A stretch of 26,118 nt of DNA from CAYNYI01 sp964401455 (GTDB taxonomy: Bacteria; Fibrobacterota; OXYB2-FULL-49-7; CAYNYI01): contig CAYNYI010000035.1 in assembly GCA_964401455.1 (NCBI GenBank), positions 1-26,118 of the forward strand, in the 5' to 3' direction. The notes under the pieces are model-generated. The model made no database searches and was not told the origin of the DNA. It worked only from the letters and a program-made list of their open reading frames with translations. Below, piece by piece: positions 1 through 7,617 of this stretch; the first letter of the stretch is position 1, and each line of letters opens with the position of its first letter. The position numbers were made by a program, and so were the translations under genes.

Positions 1-730
1 AGGAGTTCCACTTAAAAACAGATTTTTTTCTGTAGAAAAAACTAGACCACCTGACACACCTTTCTTCCATATATCTGAAGATTTGTTCAGGTGGCGGCAG
101 TTCTCTGCCTATTTCTTTTAAGATGGAAAGGGCCCAGTATGCAGAATACAGTGTACCAAAACCTTTTTTAGCCGAAGCTTCGAAACTGCTGAACGGGGCA
201 TGAATTTCCTCTTTGATCGGAACAAGACAGTATTTCTCCTCTTCTGAAGAATTTTTTTCCGGAAATTTGATTAGACTGAGTTTATTTACGAAACCAGCAA
301 TTTTCTTTTTATTCGGAATTTCCTTTCCAAGTATTTTCAAGGCCCTGACAGCCCACAATGTTGGTTGAAGGCCGGAGCTGCTTGCCCAGGGCATTTCCGG
401 AACTCCGGCCGCCTGGCTTCCTGAATAATAATTTTCCGACTCATAAAAACCGCCGTCAGGATTTTGCCGGGCCAAAAGCCAGGACACAAGTTCTTTTTTA
501 TTCTCAAGTCTGTCGAGGGCTCCGAGGTCACGGAGCGCTAAAAGCGCCATGCCCGTGCGGCTTGTATAACCATAGTCTCCGGGGTAGCAACCGAACCCCC
601 CGTTTCCGTTCCGGCCGGCAATTATCCATGAGGCCGAGGGATGGGTGGTTTTTGGTGTGCATGAAATAAGTATAAGTACTATTGCAGTTAAAAATGTTGA
701 GTAAAGTGATATTTTGACGGGGAATTTCAT
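1..730 (-). CDS. Lipoprotein with prenyltransferase/squalene-cyclase-like repeats (partial, 3' end outside window)
   Basis: An open frame runs from ATG at 730 to the window edge, giving 243 codons with no stop. GGAG lies about 6 bases upstream of the ATG. Residues 1-24 form a lipoprotein signal: a Lys near the start, a hydrophobic stretch, then L-I-S-C with Cys24 as the likely lipidated residue. After it come features of the alpha/alpha-toroid prenyltransferase/squalene-cyclase repeat: a GNGGFG element, helices such as TGMALLALRDLG, then NPDGGFY and a second helix set (LQPTLWAVRALKILG). Proteins of this kind in bacteria are often exported and of unknown activity; the repeats are a fold signature, not proof of terpenoid chemistry. 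No catalytic DxDD motif is visible in this part. The gene is divergent from the phosphatase operon. The coding call is firm, the fold fairly sure, the function unknown. Confidence 0.8.
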   Translation of the reverse strand, partial: MKFPVKISLYSTFLTAIVLILISCTPKTTHPSASWIIAGRNGNGGFGCYPGDYGYTSRTGMALLALRDLGALDRLENKKELVSWLLARQNPDGGFYESENYYSGSQAAGVPEMPWASSSGLQPTLWAVRALKILGKEIPNKKKIAGFVNKLSLIKFPEKNSSEEEKYCLVPIKEEIHAPFSSFEASAKKGFGTLYSAYWALSILKEIGRELPPPEQIFRYMEERCVRWSSFFYRKKSVFKWNS

Positions 731-855
731 GTTTTCTCCAATTTATTTGCCACGAGGGACGCTTCATAAAGTTATTTTATTTACTCGATAAATATAATAT
801 TGGAGATAATACTGTAATGCGTATTTTTTCTTTTTGATTTTTGGAGAGCCGGTTT
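731..855. promoter_or_regulatory. Divergent intergenic region with candidate -10 element
   Basis: These 125 bases separate the starts of the leftward lipoprotein gene and the rightward phosphatase operon, so they should hold promoters for both. On the plus strand a perfect TATAAT lies at 793-798, but no good -35 sits 16-18 bases upstream. The region is AT-rich, with a repeated ATAATA around TTGGAG (797-810). I cannot assign a start site or an operator, and the lack of a -35 leaves room for an activator or an alternative sigma factor. Confidence 0.35.
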
Positions 856-2727
856 ATGACTTCAGGTGACAGAAAACTCAAGGAAATTACAGCTGATATA
901 ATCAGCGAAATGAGTCTGTCCAACGATTACCGAAAGGTATTGAGGACTGCGGTAAACAGGATCTCTGCTTTGTTTGAAGCAAGAATATGCAGCCTGATGG
1001 TGATTGATGATGACGGATGCCTCAAAATCAGAGCTCAGAAAGGCCTTTCGCCCGCAATTGCCTCCAATGTCAGGCTTAAAAAGGGAGAAGGCATTTCCGG
1101 AAAAGTCCTTGAAAGCGGGAAGCCGGTTCTTGTCAGGGATATTGAGAAAAGCAGGACCTACCGAAAAAAAAACGATGCCAGGTACTATACCCACTCTTTT
1201 CTTAGCGCTCCTCTCACCGTTAAGAAAAAAATTATCGGAGTAATTAATCTTAATAATAAAAAAAACAGGGAGCCTTTTACCAAGAAAGACCTGACAATTT
1301 TAAAACCCGTATTGAACCACATAAGCGTTATAATCAACAACTCACTTCTTAATAAAGAGCTGAAAAAGAAAAACAGCGAGCTGGGCAGAAAAGTGCAGAT
1401 GCTCACAACCCTTTTTGATGTCAGCCAGGACGTAATCGCCCAGGCCGATGTGGGAATGATGCTCCGGAAAATTTTTTTAAAAAGCATGTCGCTTCTTAAC
1501 GGATCCTCCGGTTCTTTAATGCTTTACGACGAAACAAGAGACCGGTTGACGATAAAAGTCAGCGAGGGACTTTCACCTGAAATACTGCGTTATTTTAAAA
1601 AACAGGCGGAGGATAAAAGTATAGCGTACTGGGTGCTTCGCCATTCCAAGCCGCTTCTTCTTCTCGGAGATATTCAACAGGATCGGCGTTTTTCGGAGCT
1701 CAAATTTCAGGAAAACCTCAAGTCAGTATTAAGTGTTCCGCTTAAGGTGACAGGCTCCAGGGCCCAGAAACGCTCTTCTGTGAGTGTGCCCCTTCATCAT
1801 AACCAGAGGACAATAGGAGTAATAAATATAAACCGCAAAAAGGGACGTTCCGATTTCAGTAAGAATGACCTCGAATTTCTTACGGTGCTCTCTTCACATC
1901 TGGCGTTAGCTGTAGAGAATGCCAAATTAATTCTCGAACGCAAGAGAAGCCACGCGGAACTTAATAAAGTAAGGCGCTCTTTAAAAAAGGCGCTTGAGGA
2001 CCTGGAAAATGAGCTTGTTATTGCCGGAAAGATACAGTATTCCATGCTTCCGGATACTTTTCCGAAAATACCGAACATAGGTATCAAGGCTGTCTATATG
2101 CCTTCGCGGGATATAGGCGGGGATATGTATGACGTCATTCAGCTTTCAAAAGACATTGTCTGCTTTTATATTTTTGATGTTGCGGGGCACGGTATCCCGG
2201 CCGCGCTTATAGCTGCAATGGCAAAGACGGTTTTTACAAGGCGCGTTGAGAAGTCATTGTCCCCGTCGGAGATTTTAACCGAAATCAATACCGAAATGTG
2301 CAGGATAATAGACGATGAAAGATTTGTTACCGCTTTTATGTGTATTCTTGATCTTAGAAACATGAAGCTTGATTTCTGCCAGGGTGGGCATCCACCTGTA
2401 TATCTATTGCGTTCGGACCGCCGGGAACCGGAGGAGCTGCGCTCCGAGGGGTCTCTTCTTGGTATTTATGAGGATACTCTGTATGAAGACCGGAGTGTCA
2501 ATCTTCAAAAAGGCGATAAAGTTATACTTTATACCGATGGTTATGTGGATAATTTTAATTCGGAGAACACTTTTTTCGGCAGGGAAAGATTCAGGAATAC
2601 CGCTGTTTCTTTGAAAAAGAAACCGGTGGAAGAAATAGTTGAATGCCTTATAAAAGCCCATAAAGACTTTCTGGGTGACTGCGCGCAAATTGATGACGTG
2701 GCGATGCTTGGTTTTGAGGTTCGCTGA
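856..2727 (+). CDS. GAF-GAF-SpoIIE (PP2C-type) serine phosphatase, RsbU-like
   Basis: The 623-residue protein has two GAF sensor domains (about residues 15-165 and 185-365), a charged coiled-coil linker (about 365-395) and a C-terminal SpoIIE/PP2C phosphatase domain. Metal-binding PP2C motifs are present: GGDMYD with Asp423, DVAGHG with Asp441, TDG with Asp561 and the C-terminal DD pair at 613-614. Family members dephosphorylate anti-sigma-factor antagonists (STAS proteins) in partner-switching pathways, with the GAF domains sensing small ligands or redox state. No transmembrane segment is visible, so it is probably cytosolic. I chose ATG 856 because GGAG at 843-846 sits at normal spacing; an in-frame TTG at 841 overlaps that site. 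No STAS or anti-sigma kinase gene is adjacent, so the target is unknown. It leads an operon with the HAD phosphatase 12 bases downstream. Confidence 0.92.
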   Translation: MTSGDRKLKEITADIISEMSLSNDYRKVLRTAVNRISALFEARICSLMVIDDDGCLKIRAQKGLSPAIASNVRLKKGEGISGKVLESGKPVLVRDIEKSRTYRKKNDARYYTHSFLSAPLTVKKKIIGVINLNNKKNREPFTKKDLTILKPVLNHISVIINNSLLNKELKKKNSELGRKVQMLTTLFDVSQDVIAQADVGMMLRKIFLKSMSLLNGSSGSLMLYDETRDRLTIKVSEGLSPEILRYFKKQAEDKSIAYWVLRHSKPLLLLGDIQQDRRFSELKFQENLKSVLSVPLKVTGSRAQKRSSVSVPLHHNQRTIGVININRKKGRSDFSKNDLEFLTVLSSHLALAVENAKLILERKRSHAELNKVRRSLKKALEDLENELVIAGKIQYSMLPDTFPKIPNIGIKAVYMPSRDIGGDMYDVIQLSKDIVCFYIFDVAGHGIPAALIAAMAKTVFTRRVEKSLSPSEILTEINTEMCRIIDDERFVTAFMCILDLRNMKLDFCQGGHPPVYLLRSDRREPEELRSEGSLLGIYEDTLYEDRSVNLQKGDKVILYTDGYVDNFNSENTFFGRERFRNTAVSLKKKPVEEIVECLIKAHKDFLGDCAQIDDVAMLGFEVR

Positions 2728-2739
2728 GAAAGGGTTATA

Positions 2740-3519
2740 GTGAAAGAAATTAAAAATTTTTTACTCGATATGGACGGAACTTTATATCTTGGCGGAAGGC
2801 TTTTTCCGGAGACGTTGCCTTTTCTGGACACTCTGGAAAAAACTGCGAGAAAGTATATTTTTTTTACGAATAATTCCTCTAAAAGCCGCGTCGAATATCT
2901 TGAGAAACTTTCCGCTATGGGGATTAAAACATCGCCTGAGCGTATTATAACATCCGGCACCGCAACTATATCTCATATCCGGTCTTTGAACAGTTCGGCC
3001 GGAATCTATCTCATGGGGACGCCGGGGCTTGAGAAGGAGTTTACCGATGCCGGCTTTAACCTGAAGGCTGCGCACCCTGATTTTGTTGTGCTCGGTTTCG
3101 ATAAGACGCTTACGTATAAAAAAATTGAGGAAGGCGCCTATTATATAAAAAAAGGCGTGCCGTTTATCGCTACACACCCGGACCTTGTCTGCCCGACAGA
3201 GGATGGCTCCATACCGGACACGGGATCAATGATTGAAATGTTTTATCTTTCAACAGGCGTCCGTCCTCTCGTCATCGGAAAGCCGAATCCGGGTATGATT
3301 GAAGCGGCGCTTAAATTGACAAAGGGGACTCCGGAAGACACCGCTATGGTCGGCGACCGTTATTATACAGATATGGAAATGGGTTTCAGATCCGGGATAA
3401 AGACAGTTCTTGTTTTGTCTGGAGAGACTAAAAGGGAGGATGTCGAAGGGTTTAAGAGAAAACCGGACTATGTCATCGAAAATGTTGGAGAAATAACAAA
3501 GGCTATAAAGCAAGGGTGA
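2740..3519 (+). CDS. HAD-superfamily class IIA phosphatase (NagD / 4-nitrophenylphosphatase-like)
   Basis: The 259-residue cytosolic hydrolase has all four HAD motifs: DMDGT with nucleophile Asp10 and acid/base Asp12, FTNNSS (motif II), GKPNPG with Lys181 (motif III), and GDRYYTDMEMG with Asp206 and Asp211 (motif IV). The large cap between motifs II and III, and the NagD-type GKP and GDR wording, place it in class IIA, whose members dephosphorylate small metabolites such as pyridoxal phosphate, phosphoglycolate, glycerol phosphate or UMP. Substrate cannot be read from the sequence. It starts with GTG at 2740, preceded by AAAGGG, 12 bases after the phosphatase stop. The next gene begins 4 bases downstream, which indicates co-transcription. 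Confidence 0.88.
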   Translation: MKEIKNFLLDMDGTLYLGGRLFPETLPFLDTLEKTARKYIFFTNNSSKSRVEYLEKLSAMGIKTSPERIITSGTATISHIRSLNSSAGIYLMGTPGLEKEFTDAGFNLKAAHPDFVVLGFDKTLTYKKIEEGAYYIKKGVPFIATHPDLVCPTEDGSIPDTGSMIEMFYLSTGVRPLVIGKPNPGMIEAALKLTKGTPEDTAMVGDRYYTDMEMGFRSGIKTVLVLSGETKREDVEGFKRKPDYVIENVGEITKAIKQG

Positions 3520-3523
3520 ACTT

Positions 3524-4405
3524 ATGTCGGAAGTTACTATAAGAAAAGCCGAAATCCGGGATATACCGGACATTATGGATTTATGCGCGAACTGTTTTCT
3601 CGAAGAAGCAAGGAATGCCGCTGTGGCGTTCTGGAATTTCAACAGAGGTTTCCGTGATTTTCCGGATTATCAGATAGTTGCGGAGCTTGACGGCAGGATT
3701 GCCGGTTTTCAGAGCGGCCGTGAACTCAGGCCTGAAAAAAACGGTGGAAGAAATCTTTATGAATTGGGTCTTATCGGGGTTGATTCTTCATGTAAAGGCC
3801 GCGGCATAGGAGGAATCCTTCTTGACGAGGTTGAGAAAATTGCCCAAGAGCACGGCTATGAAGGCATAAGGCTCGGAACTCCTTTCGCGGTCAGTTTTTA
3901 TGAGAAATACGGTTATAAGCTTGTAGATTCCGAGAAGAAATATATTACGAAACTTAACGGAAGAGTTCTTGAATATAAAGAGGGTACCGAAGTAAGAAGA
4001 AGCCTGAAAGGGGACCTCCGAAAGTATCTTGAATGGGTCGAAGATGATGAAAAGAAACTATATCTGGCCGGAGGGTTTTATAAGGCTCTCAATTCCGGGG
4101 CTGTTTTTGAATTTACTCACGGCGGACTCTGCGCTGCGGTGATTTTTATGAATCGTTTAAGCTCTTCTTCTATGGGGAGCGGCGTTGTGTTCGGGAATGT
4201 TCCGGGTGTTGTCTTTGAGAAGGGCTTTGATGAGGATGCTCTTATTAAAGCCATTCTGGCCGCCGGGCAGTCTATTGGTTTTCGGAAGCTCGGCCTTTCG
4301 GGCGGTGAAAAGTTTAATGACGAAAAGCTTCGCCAAGCGGGCTTTGAGGCGGCGGCAGAGCCGGAGTTCTGGTCGCTTAAGTGGATGGAAAAATCATTTA
4401 AATAA
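3524..4405 (+). CDS. GNAT-family N-acetyltransferase with extra C-terminal domain
   Basis: The 293-residue protein has an N-terminal GNAT domain over about residues 1-150. The acetyl-CoA-binding motif A is clear (CKGRGIGG, residues 90-97), followed by the usual helix, a PFAVSFYEKYGY segment typical of the end of the fold, and a strand. The C-terminal half (about 155-293) is not standard for a single GNAT. It ends in another small-molecule-acetyltransferase-like pattern, FRKLGLSGGEKFNDEKLRQAG (split across the helix), so it may be a degenerate second GNAT domain. The acceptor is unknown. It starts at ATG 3524 with AAGGGTGA upstream and sits 4 bases after the HAD gene. The GNAT call is good; the C-terminal reading is tentative. 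Confidence 0.82.
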   Translation: MSEVTIRKAEIRDIPDIMDLCANCFLEEARNAAVAFWNFNRGFRDFPDYQIVAELDGRIAGFQSGRELRPEKNGGRNLYELGLIGVDSSCKGRGIGGILLDEVEKIAQEHGYEGIRLGTPFAVSFYEKYGYKLVDSEKKYITKLNGRVLEYKEGTEVRRSLKGDLRKYLEWVEDDEKKLYLAGGFYKALNSGAVFEFTHGGLCAAVIFMNRLSSSSMGSGVVFGNVPGVVFEKGFDEDALIKAILAAGQSIGFRKLGLSGGEKFNDEKLRQAGFEAAAEPEFWSLKWMEKSFK

Positions 4406-4421
4406 ATATCGGGAGTATTTC

Positions 4422-4697
4422 ATGGAAGGAGTTTTTCCTTTTTTCGAGGCGCTGATGGTTTTTTGTTTCGGGTTGGCCTGGCCTCTTTCTATAAGCAAAT
4501 CGTGGTCTTCCCGCACCAATAAGGGGAAAAGTCTTTTTTTTATGTGTGTTATCGCTCTCGGTTATCTTTCCGGGGTGGTTCACAAGATTTTCTGGGCTTA
4601 TGATAAAGTAATTGTTCTGTATGTTCTGAATTTCCTGATGGTGAGTACAGATATCGGGATTTACTTCAGGAACCGACGTTTGGATTTGGTTGATTGA
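4422..4697 (+). CDS. Small multi-pass membrane protein of unknown function
   Basis: This 91-residue protein starts at ATG 4422, with GGGAG at 4411-4415 and 16 bases after the acetyltransferase stop. An upstream in-frame ATG inside the acetyltransferase gene has no such site. Three hydrophobic spans are visible: about residues 8-24, 37-57 and 64-83. The first loop holds SISKSWSSRTNKGKS. The layout, with conserved-looking EALM, CFGLAWP, KGKSLFF and GYLSG elements, resembles a small membrane-protein family seen in anaerobic bacteria and is reminiscent of PQ-loop/SemiSWEET half transporters, but I cannot name a substrate. It is the last gene of the operon, and no convincing terminator follows before the tRNA promoter. 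Confidence 0.7.
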   Translation: MEGVFPFFEALMVFCFGLAWPLSISKSWSSRTNKGKSLFFMCVIALGYLSGVVHKIFWAYDKVIVLYVLNFLMVSTDIGIYFRNRRLDLVD

Positions 4698-4760
4698 TCT
4701 GAAAAATTACTGCCCCCCCCTGGCTCTGGTATATCCGGTTCCGGGATAATCCGAATTAAT

Positions 4761-4789
4761 TTGACTGCAGACCTGAAAAAATTTATATT
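4761..4789 (+). promoter_or_regulatory. sigma70-type promoter for tRNA-Gly
   Basis: TTGACT at 4761-4766 and TATATT at 4784-4789 are separated by 17 bases, a near-consensus housekeeping promoter. Transcription would start near 4796, about 10 bases before the mature tRNA. A GGGCGA element at 4792-4797 follows the -10 and could act as a stringent-type discriminator, which is an inference. Confidence 0.75.
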
Positions 4790-4805
4790 TTAGGGCGAAA
4801 AAAAT

Positions 4806-4877
4806 GCGGGAGTAGCTCAGCGGTAGAGCCCCACCTTGCCAAGGTGGTTGTCGCGGGTTCGATCCTCGTCTCCCGCT
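4806..4877 (+). tRNA. tRNA-Gly (anticodon GCC)
   Basis: The cloverleaf can be drawn by hand. Acceptor GCGGGAG (4806-4812) pairs with CTCCCGC (4870-4876). The D arm is GCTC-AGCGGTA-GAGC. The anticodon stem CCACC/GGTGG encloses TTGCCAA with anticodon GCC, which reads GGC/GGT Gly codons. The T arm GCGGG/CTCGT encloses TTCGATC. The discriminator is T at 4877, usual for bacterial tRNA-Gly. CCA is not encoded and must be added enzymatically. Confidence 0.97.
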
Positions 4878-4883
4878 TATTTA

Positions 4884-4917
4884 TAAAAAAACCCGGCTTT
4901 TTAAGCCGGGTTTTTTT
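4884..4917. terminator. Intrinsic terminator, probably bidirectional
   Basis: Stem ACCCGGCTT (4891-4899) and AAGCCGGGT (4903-4911) enclose a TTT loop. T7 follows on the plus strand and an A7 run (4885-4891) precedes it, giving a U tract on the minus strand too. It ends the tRNA-Gly transcript. On the minus strand it lies immediately after the TAA at 4916-4918 of the apparent frameshifted gene, so it may also close the purD-ruvB operon. Confidence 0.85.
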
Positions 4918-5238
4918 ATGGGTGCATCACAAACTTGACAAACTTGCGCAACACGGGGTCTTCTTCAATATTCACATGAACAAATGGTATCTCAGCGTTA
5001 TCCCTGAGAATGAAGGGGCTGGCTGATAATTTCGAATCTGATTTTGATTCAAGAAAAATTCTGATGAATAACCCATTTACAATAAAACCGGCGCATTTAA
5101 TTCCATTACGGCTATGATCAGGAAATATAGAGCATAAAGCAGTAAAGCTGCATGGGACTCTATGTGGAGATTAAGAAGATATATTAAAAAAAGAAGGAAT
5201 AACCATTCCGGAAAGTTATTTAATAATTGAGGGCACAC
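4916..5238 (-). pseudogene. Small membrane-protein gene with apparent single-base frameshift
   Basis: Two open frames on the minus strand abut here. From GTG 5238, 14 bases after the lipoprotein stop, one frame encodes hydrophobic spans (PEWLFLLFLIYLLNL, then LLLYALYFLIIAV) and stops at 5077. The +1 frame is open over 4916-5170 without any usable early start and ends in a soluble-looking tail containing IPFVHVNIEEDPVLRKF. Adding one base in the A4 run at 5084-5087 joins them as NAPVFIVNGLF into a 107-residue protein ending at TAA 4916, exactly beside the terminator. This is either a sequencing error or a real recent inactivation. Start choice is weak, as no clear ribosome site is present. Function is unknown. 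The hydrophobic N-terminus and smooth junction support the reconstruction, but it has not been compared with any homologue. Confidence 0.42.
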
Positions 5239-5251
5239 CTCAACGGGTTTT

Positions 5252-5662
5252 TTATTTTCGTTTATATTCAAGCGGAGAAGACCCGGTGGCTTTCCCCTCA
5301 AGTACAAGAGTCTCGTAATCATTTTCAAAAGAAATCCTGTAATTATCGTTCACAGTAAAAGAAGAACCGAATTTTTCTTCTTCTATGGTTATTGTGAGAT
5401 CTTTAAGTTTTATGGTATAAAACCCCACAAGTTTACCGTAAAGAGTGTTGTCGGATGAGACCCCGCCGTTTTTAGAAAAGGTTATCTCTTCTTTTTGCTG
5501 ACCGTGCCGCCTGAAATCTCTTTTCCATGTGCCTACAATTTCCTTGCGGTAGCGGTCGGTGTCTTCGTTATCAAAAATTCCGAAACCGAAACCGGAACCG
5601 GTACAGGAAAAGAATCCTATAAATCCCGGGCAAAGCAGAGCTATGGCGATAATTCGTCTCAT
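5252..5662 (-). CDS. Small lipoprotein, lipocalin-like domain
   Basis: The 136-residue precursor has a lipoprotein signal peptide (MRRIIAIALLCPGFIGFFSC) with Cys20 as the probable lipidation site. A short glycine/phenylalanine linker (TGSGFGFGIF) follows. The rest, from GTWKRD through alternating strands such as ITFSKNG, GFYTIKLKDLTI and YRISFENDY to TLVLEG, has the pattern of short lipocalin-like domains in bacterial lipoproteins: GxW start and strands of about 8-10 residues. The ligand is unknown and it would be anchored to a membrane from the periplasmic side. No good ribosome site precedes ATG 5662. It lies 37 bases after ruvB, probably in the same transcript. Confidence 0.75.
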   Translation of the reverse strand: MRRIIAIALLCPGFIGFFSCTGSGFGFGIFDNEDTDRYRKEIVGTWKRDFRRHGQQKEEITFSKNGGVSSDNTLYGKLVGFYTIKLKDLTITIEEEKFGSSFTVNDNYRISFENDYETLVLEGKATGSSPLEYKRK

Positions 5663-5699
5663 ATTATATATATCGGAAAATAAAAGAAACGCTTTAATA

Positions 5700-6731
5700 T
5701 CAGAAAAGGTCGGCCTGACGAGTATCCGGTCCGCCCGAGAGACCGAAATGAGTATAGGCTTTTCCCGTAGCTTCCCTGCCTCTGCTTGTCCTTTTCAGGA
5801 ACCCGGATTGGATAAGATAAGGTTCATAGACAGACTCAACCGTTTCCGGGGCCTCGCCTACAGCCACCGCAATGGTTTTCAGGCCGACCGGCCCGCCGGA
5901 ATATTTATCTATAATCGTGTCTTTTACAATTCTTTTGTCGATATCATCGAGTCCGAGTTTGTCAACGCCCAGCCTCTCCAGTGTCATTAAGGCAATTTCA
6001 GGGCAGATTTCTCCAGAGCCTTCAATTTGCGCGAAGTCACGGGCGCGTCTTAAAAGGCGATTCGCGATTCTGGGTGTTCCTCTGGAACGTTTACCTATTT
6101 CAAGTGCGGCTTCCTCCGCTATCTTGATACCGAGAATACCGGCAGAGCGGCAGATTATTTTGCAGAGTTCTGCCGGTGGATAATAATCAACCCGCATATT
6201 CATCCCGAAGCGGGCAAGCATGGGTGAAGTCAGCATTCCGACCCTCGTTGTTGCGCCGACAAGAGTGAATTTTTTCAGGTCGAGTTTTACAGAACGGGCA
6301 TTAGGGCCGTTTTCTATTAGGATGTCAATCTGGAAATCTTCCATTGCCGAATAGATGTATTCTTCGACAGTACGGTTCAGGCTGTGTATTTCGTCTATAA
6401 AAAGAACATCGCCCTCCGCAAGGTTGGTTAGAAGACCCGCCAGGTCACCTGCCCGTGTAAGGACCGGGCCGGAAGTGGAGCGCATCTTGACCCCCATTTC
6501 AGCCGCGATGATATTCGCGAGGGTGGTTTTACCGAGGCCCGGAGGACCCGCGAGGATAACGTGATCAAGGGGTTCTCCGCGTTTTTTAGCCGCTGCCAGA
6601 AAAACCTTGAGATTTTCTTTCAATTTTGAGTGCCCTATGAAGCTCTCTAGTCTGGAGGGCCTTACCGAAAGCTCAAAATCGTCTTCAGGGTTTTTTCTTG
6701 AGGAAAGTATTCCTTTTTGTATTTCATCCAT
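5700..6731 (-). CDS. ruvB: Holliday junction branch-migration ATPase RuvB
   Basis: The 343-residue protein matches RuvB along its whole length. It has the N-terminal RPSRLESFIGH region, Walker A GPPGLGKT with Lys68, Walker B FIDEIH with Asp113/Glu114, sensor 1 GATTRVG, the arginine-finger region TSPMLARFG, and a C-terminal winged helix with the GPVGL and EPYLIQ segments. RuvB hexamers drive branch migration with RuvA. The sensor/finger stretch reads GMLTSPMLARFGM where most family members have GLLTSPLRDRFGI; the Arg itself is kept. ruvA and ruvC are not adjacent, which is unusual since ruvAB are often linked. It lies 46 bases downstream of the DUF3108-like gene in a leftward operon. Confidence 0.97.
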   Translation of the reverse strand: MDEIQKGILSSRKNPEDDFELSVRPSRLESFIGHSKLKENLKVFLAAAKKRGEPLDHVILAGPPGLGKTTLANIIAAEMGVKMRSTSGPVLTRAGDLAGLLTNLAEGDVLFIDEIHSLNRTVEEYIYSAMEDFQIDILIENGPNARSVKLDLKKFTLVGATTRVGMLTSPMLARFGMNMRVDYYPPAELCKIICRSAGILGIKIAEEAALEIGKRSRGTPRIANRLLRRARDFAQIEGSGEICPEIALMTLERLGVDKLGLDDIDKRIVKDTIIDKYSGGPVGLKTIAVAVGEAPETVESVYEPYLIQSGFLKRTSRGREATGKAYTHFGLSGGPDTRQADLF

Positions 6732-6777
6732 AAGCTTTAGAAATATAGCTTTCAGCCCGGCGGCATGTCAAGACGGG

Positions 6778-7617
6778 TCAGCGGCTGAAGGAAATGAGTT
6801 CGGCTTTAACAGAACCCACCGGTATTTTGCTTTTCATCAGTACGGGCATGAGGTATTGGTCGTCCGTCAGCCAGACGGTAAGTTTGCCCTTGCTCTTAAA
6901 TGCCCCGGAACTCTTGGGGCGGGGTTCGACCACCCAGCAGTCAAATTTACCCGCGTCTGTTTTTATCCGGTCTTTCCCGTGGACAATTACGCGGAGAGGA
7001 TAAACTTTTTCGTCATCAAAAGTCATAATAAAAATATCGTTGCCCTTGCGCAGTTCCCTTGTCCGCACAAAAAAGAGGGCGGACATAATATCCTGAATAT
7101 ATGGAGGTACGGAGAAGCTTTGCTTCTTGTTTTTCTTATGGTCTATAGCGGTGGCCGCCCAGTTTTTATAATCGACTTTACCGGAGCGCTTTGCCTGATA
7201 GTCGCCCTCGTTCATGATTTTTATAATACCGTGCGAGAAGCATGCTTCTTTATCTATAAAAGAAATAATAGTATCCCGGACTTTATAAAGTTTATCGAAA
7301 AAAGAATTCGACTGGACCGCGCTTGTGATCGTAAGGCTTTTTCTGCCGTTTTTTCTTACAGGTCCGCCGACGTTAATTTTAGCGGTACCGGCATTTATTA
7401 TTCCCCATCCGATTTTAAAGACAAGTTCTTCATTTTTGCTCCAGGCTGTATTTTCCACTTTCCGCAGACCAGGATCGGCATCTGGTTCCGGAGCGGAAGT
7501 GTCTGTTTCTGCTTTTTCGGTCAGAACAGTTTTTCCGGAATCAGAGCTGAGAGTATCTGATGTCTCCGCAAAAGAGGAAAAGAAGAAACATATAATCAGA
7601 ATGTGTGTTTTTATCAT
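6778..7617 (-). CDS. Exported DUF3108-like protein
   Basis: The 279-residue precursor begins with a signal peptide (residues 1-17, hydrophobic FFFSSFA). A low-complexity Ser/Thr/Asp/Glu/Pro-rich stretch follows to about residue 55. The main domain starts at EELVFKIGWGIINAGTAKI, the hallmark opening of DUF3108, and continues with DTIISFID, PLRVIVHGKD and a C-terminal LTVWLTDDQYLMPVLMKSKIPVGSVKAEL, all typical of this periplasmic beta-rich family. Function is unknown; relatives are linked loosely to envelope processes. ATG 7617 overlaps the stop of the preceding phosphatase gene by 4 bases (ATGA), indicating translational coupling. Confidence 0.82.
   Translation of the reverse strand: MIKTHILIICFFFSSFAETSDTLSSDSGKTVLTEKAETDTSAPEPDADPGLRKVENTAWSKNEELVFKIGWGIINAGTAKINVGGPVRKNGRKSLTITSAVQSNSFFDKLYKVRDTIISFIDKEACFSHGIIKIMNEGDYQAKRSGKVDYKNWAATAIDHKKNKKQSFSVPPYIQDIMSALFFVRTRELRKGNDIFIMTFDDEKVYPLRVIVHGKDRIKTDAGKFDCWVVEPRPKSSGAFKSKGKLTVWLTDDQYLMPVLMKSKIPVGSVKAELISFSR

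Noticed and set aside
4698..4760. Possible terminator after the small membrane-protein gene (ATCCGG...CCGGGAT)
   Set aside because: The stem needs a bulge and is followed by no T tract; the C8 run nearby is only a homopolymer.
5227..5243. TTGAGG-GCACA-CCTCAA hairpin after the small lipoprotein gene
   Set aside because: Six-base stem with no T tract on the minus strand. The CGGGTTTTTT after it is on the wrong strand for the gene and not adjacent to the stem.
6607..7560. 317-residue plus-strand open frame opposite ruvB and the DUF3108-like gene
   Set aside because: It lies antisense to two well-supported genes, crosses their boundary, and shows no motif or ribosome site.
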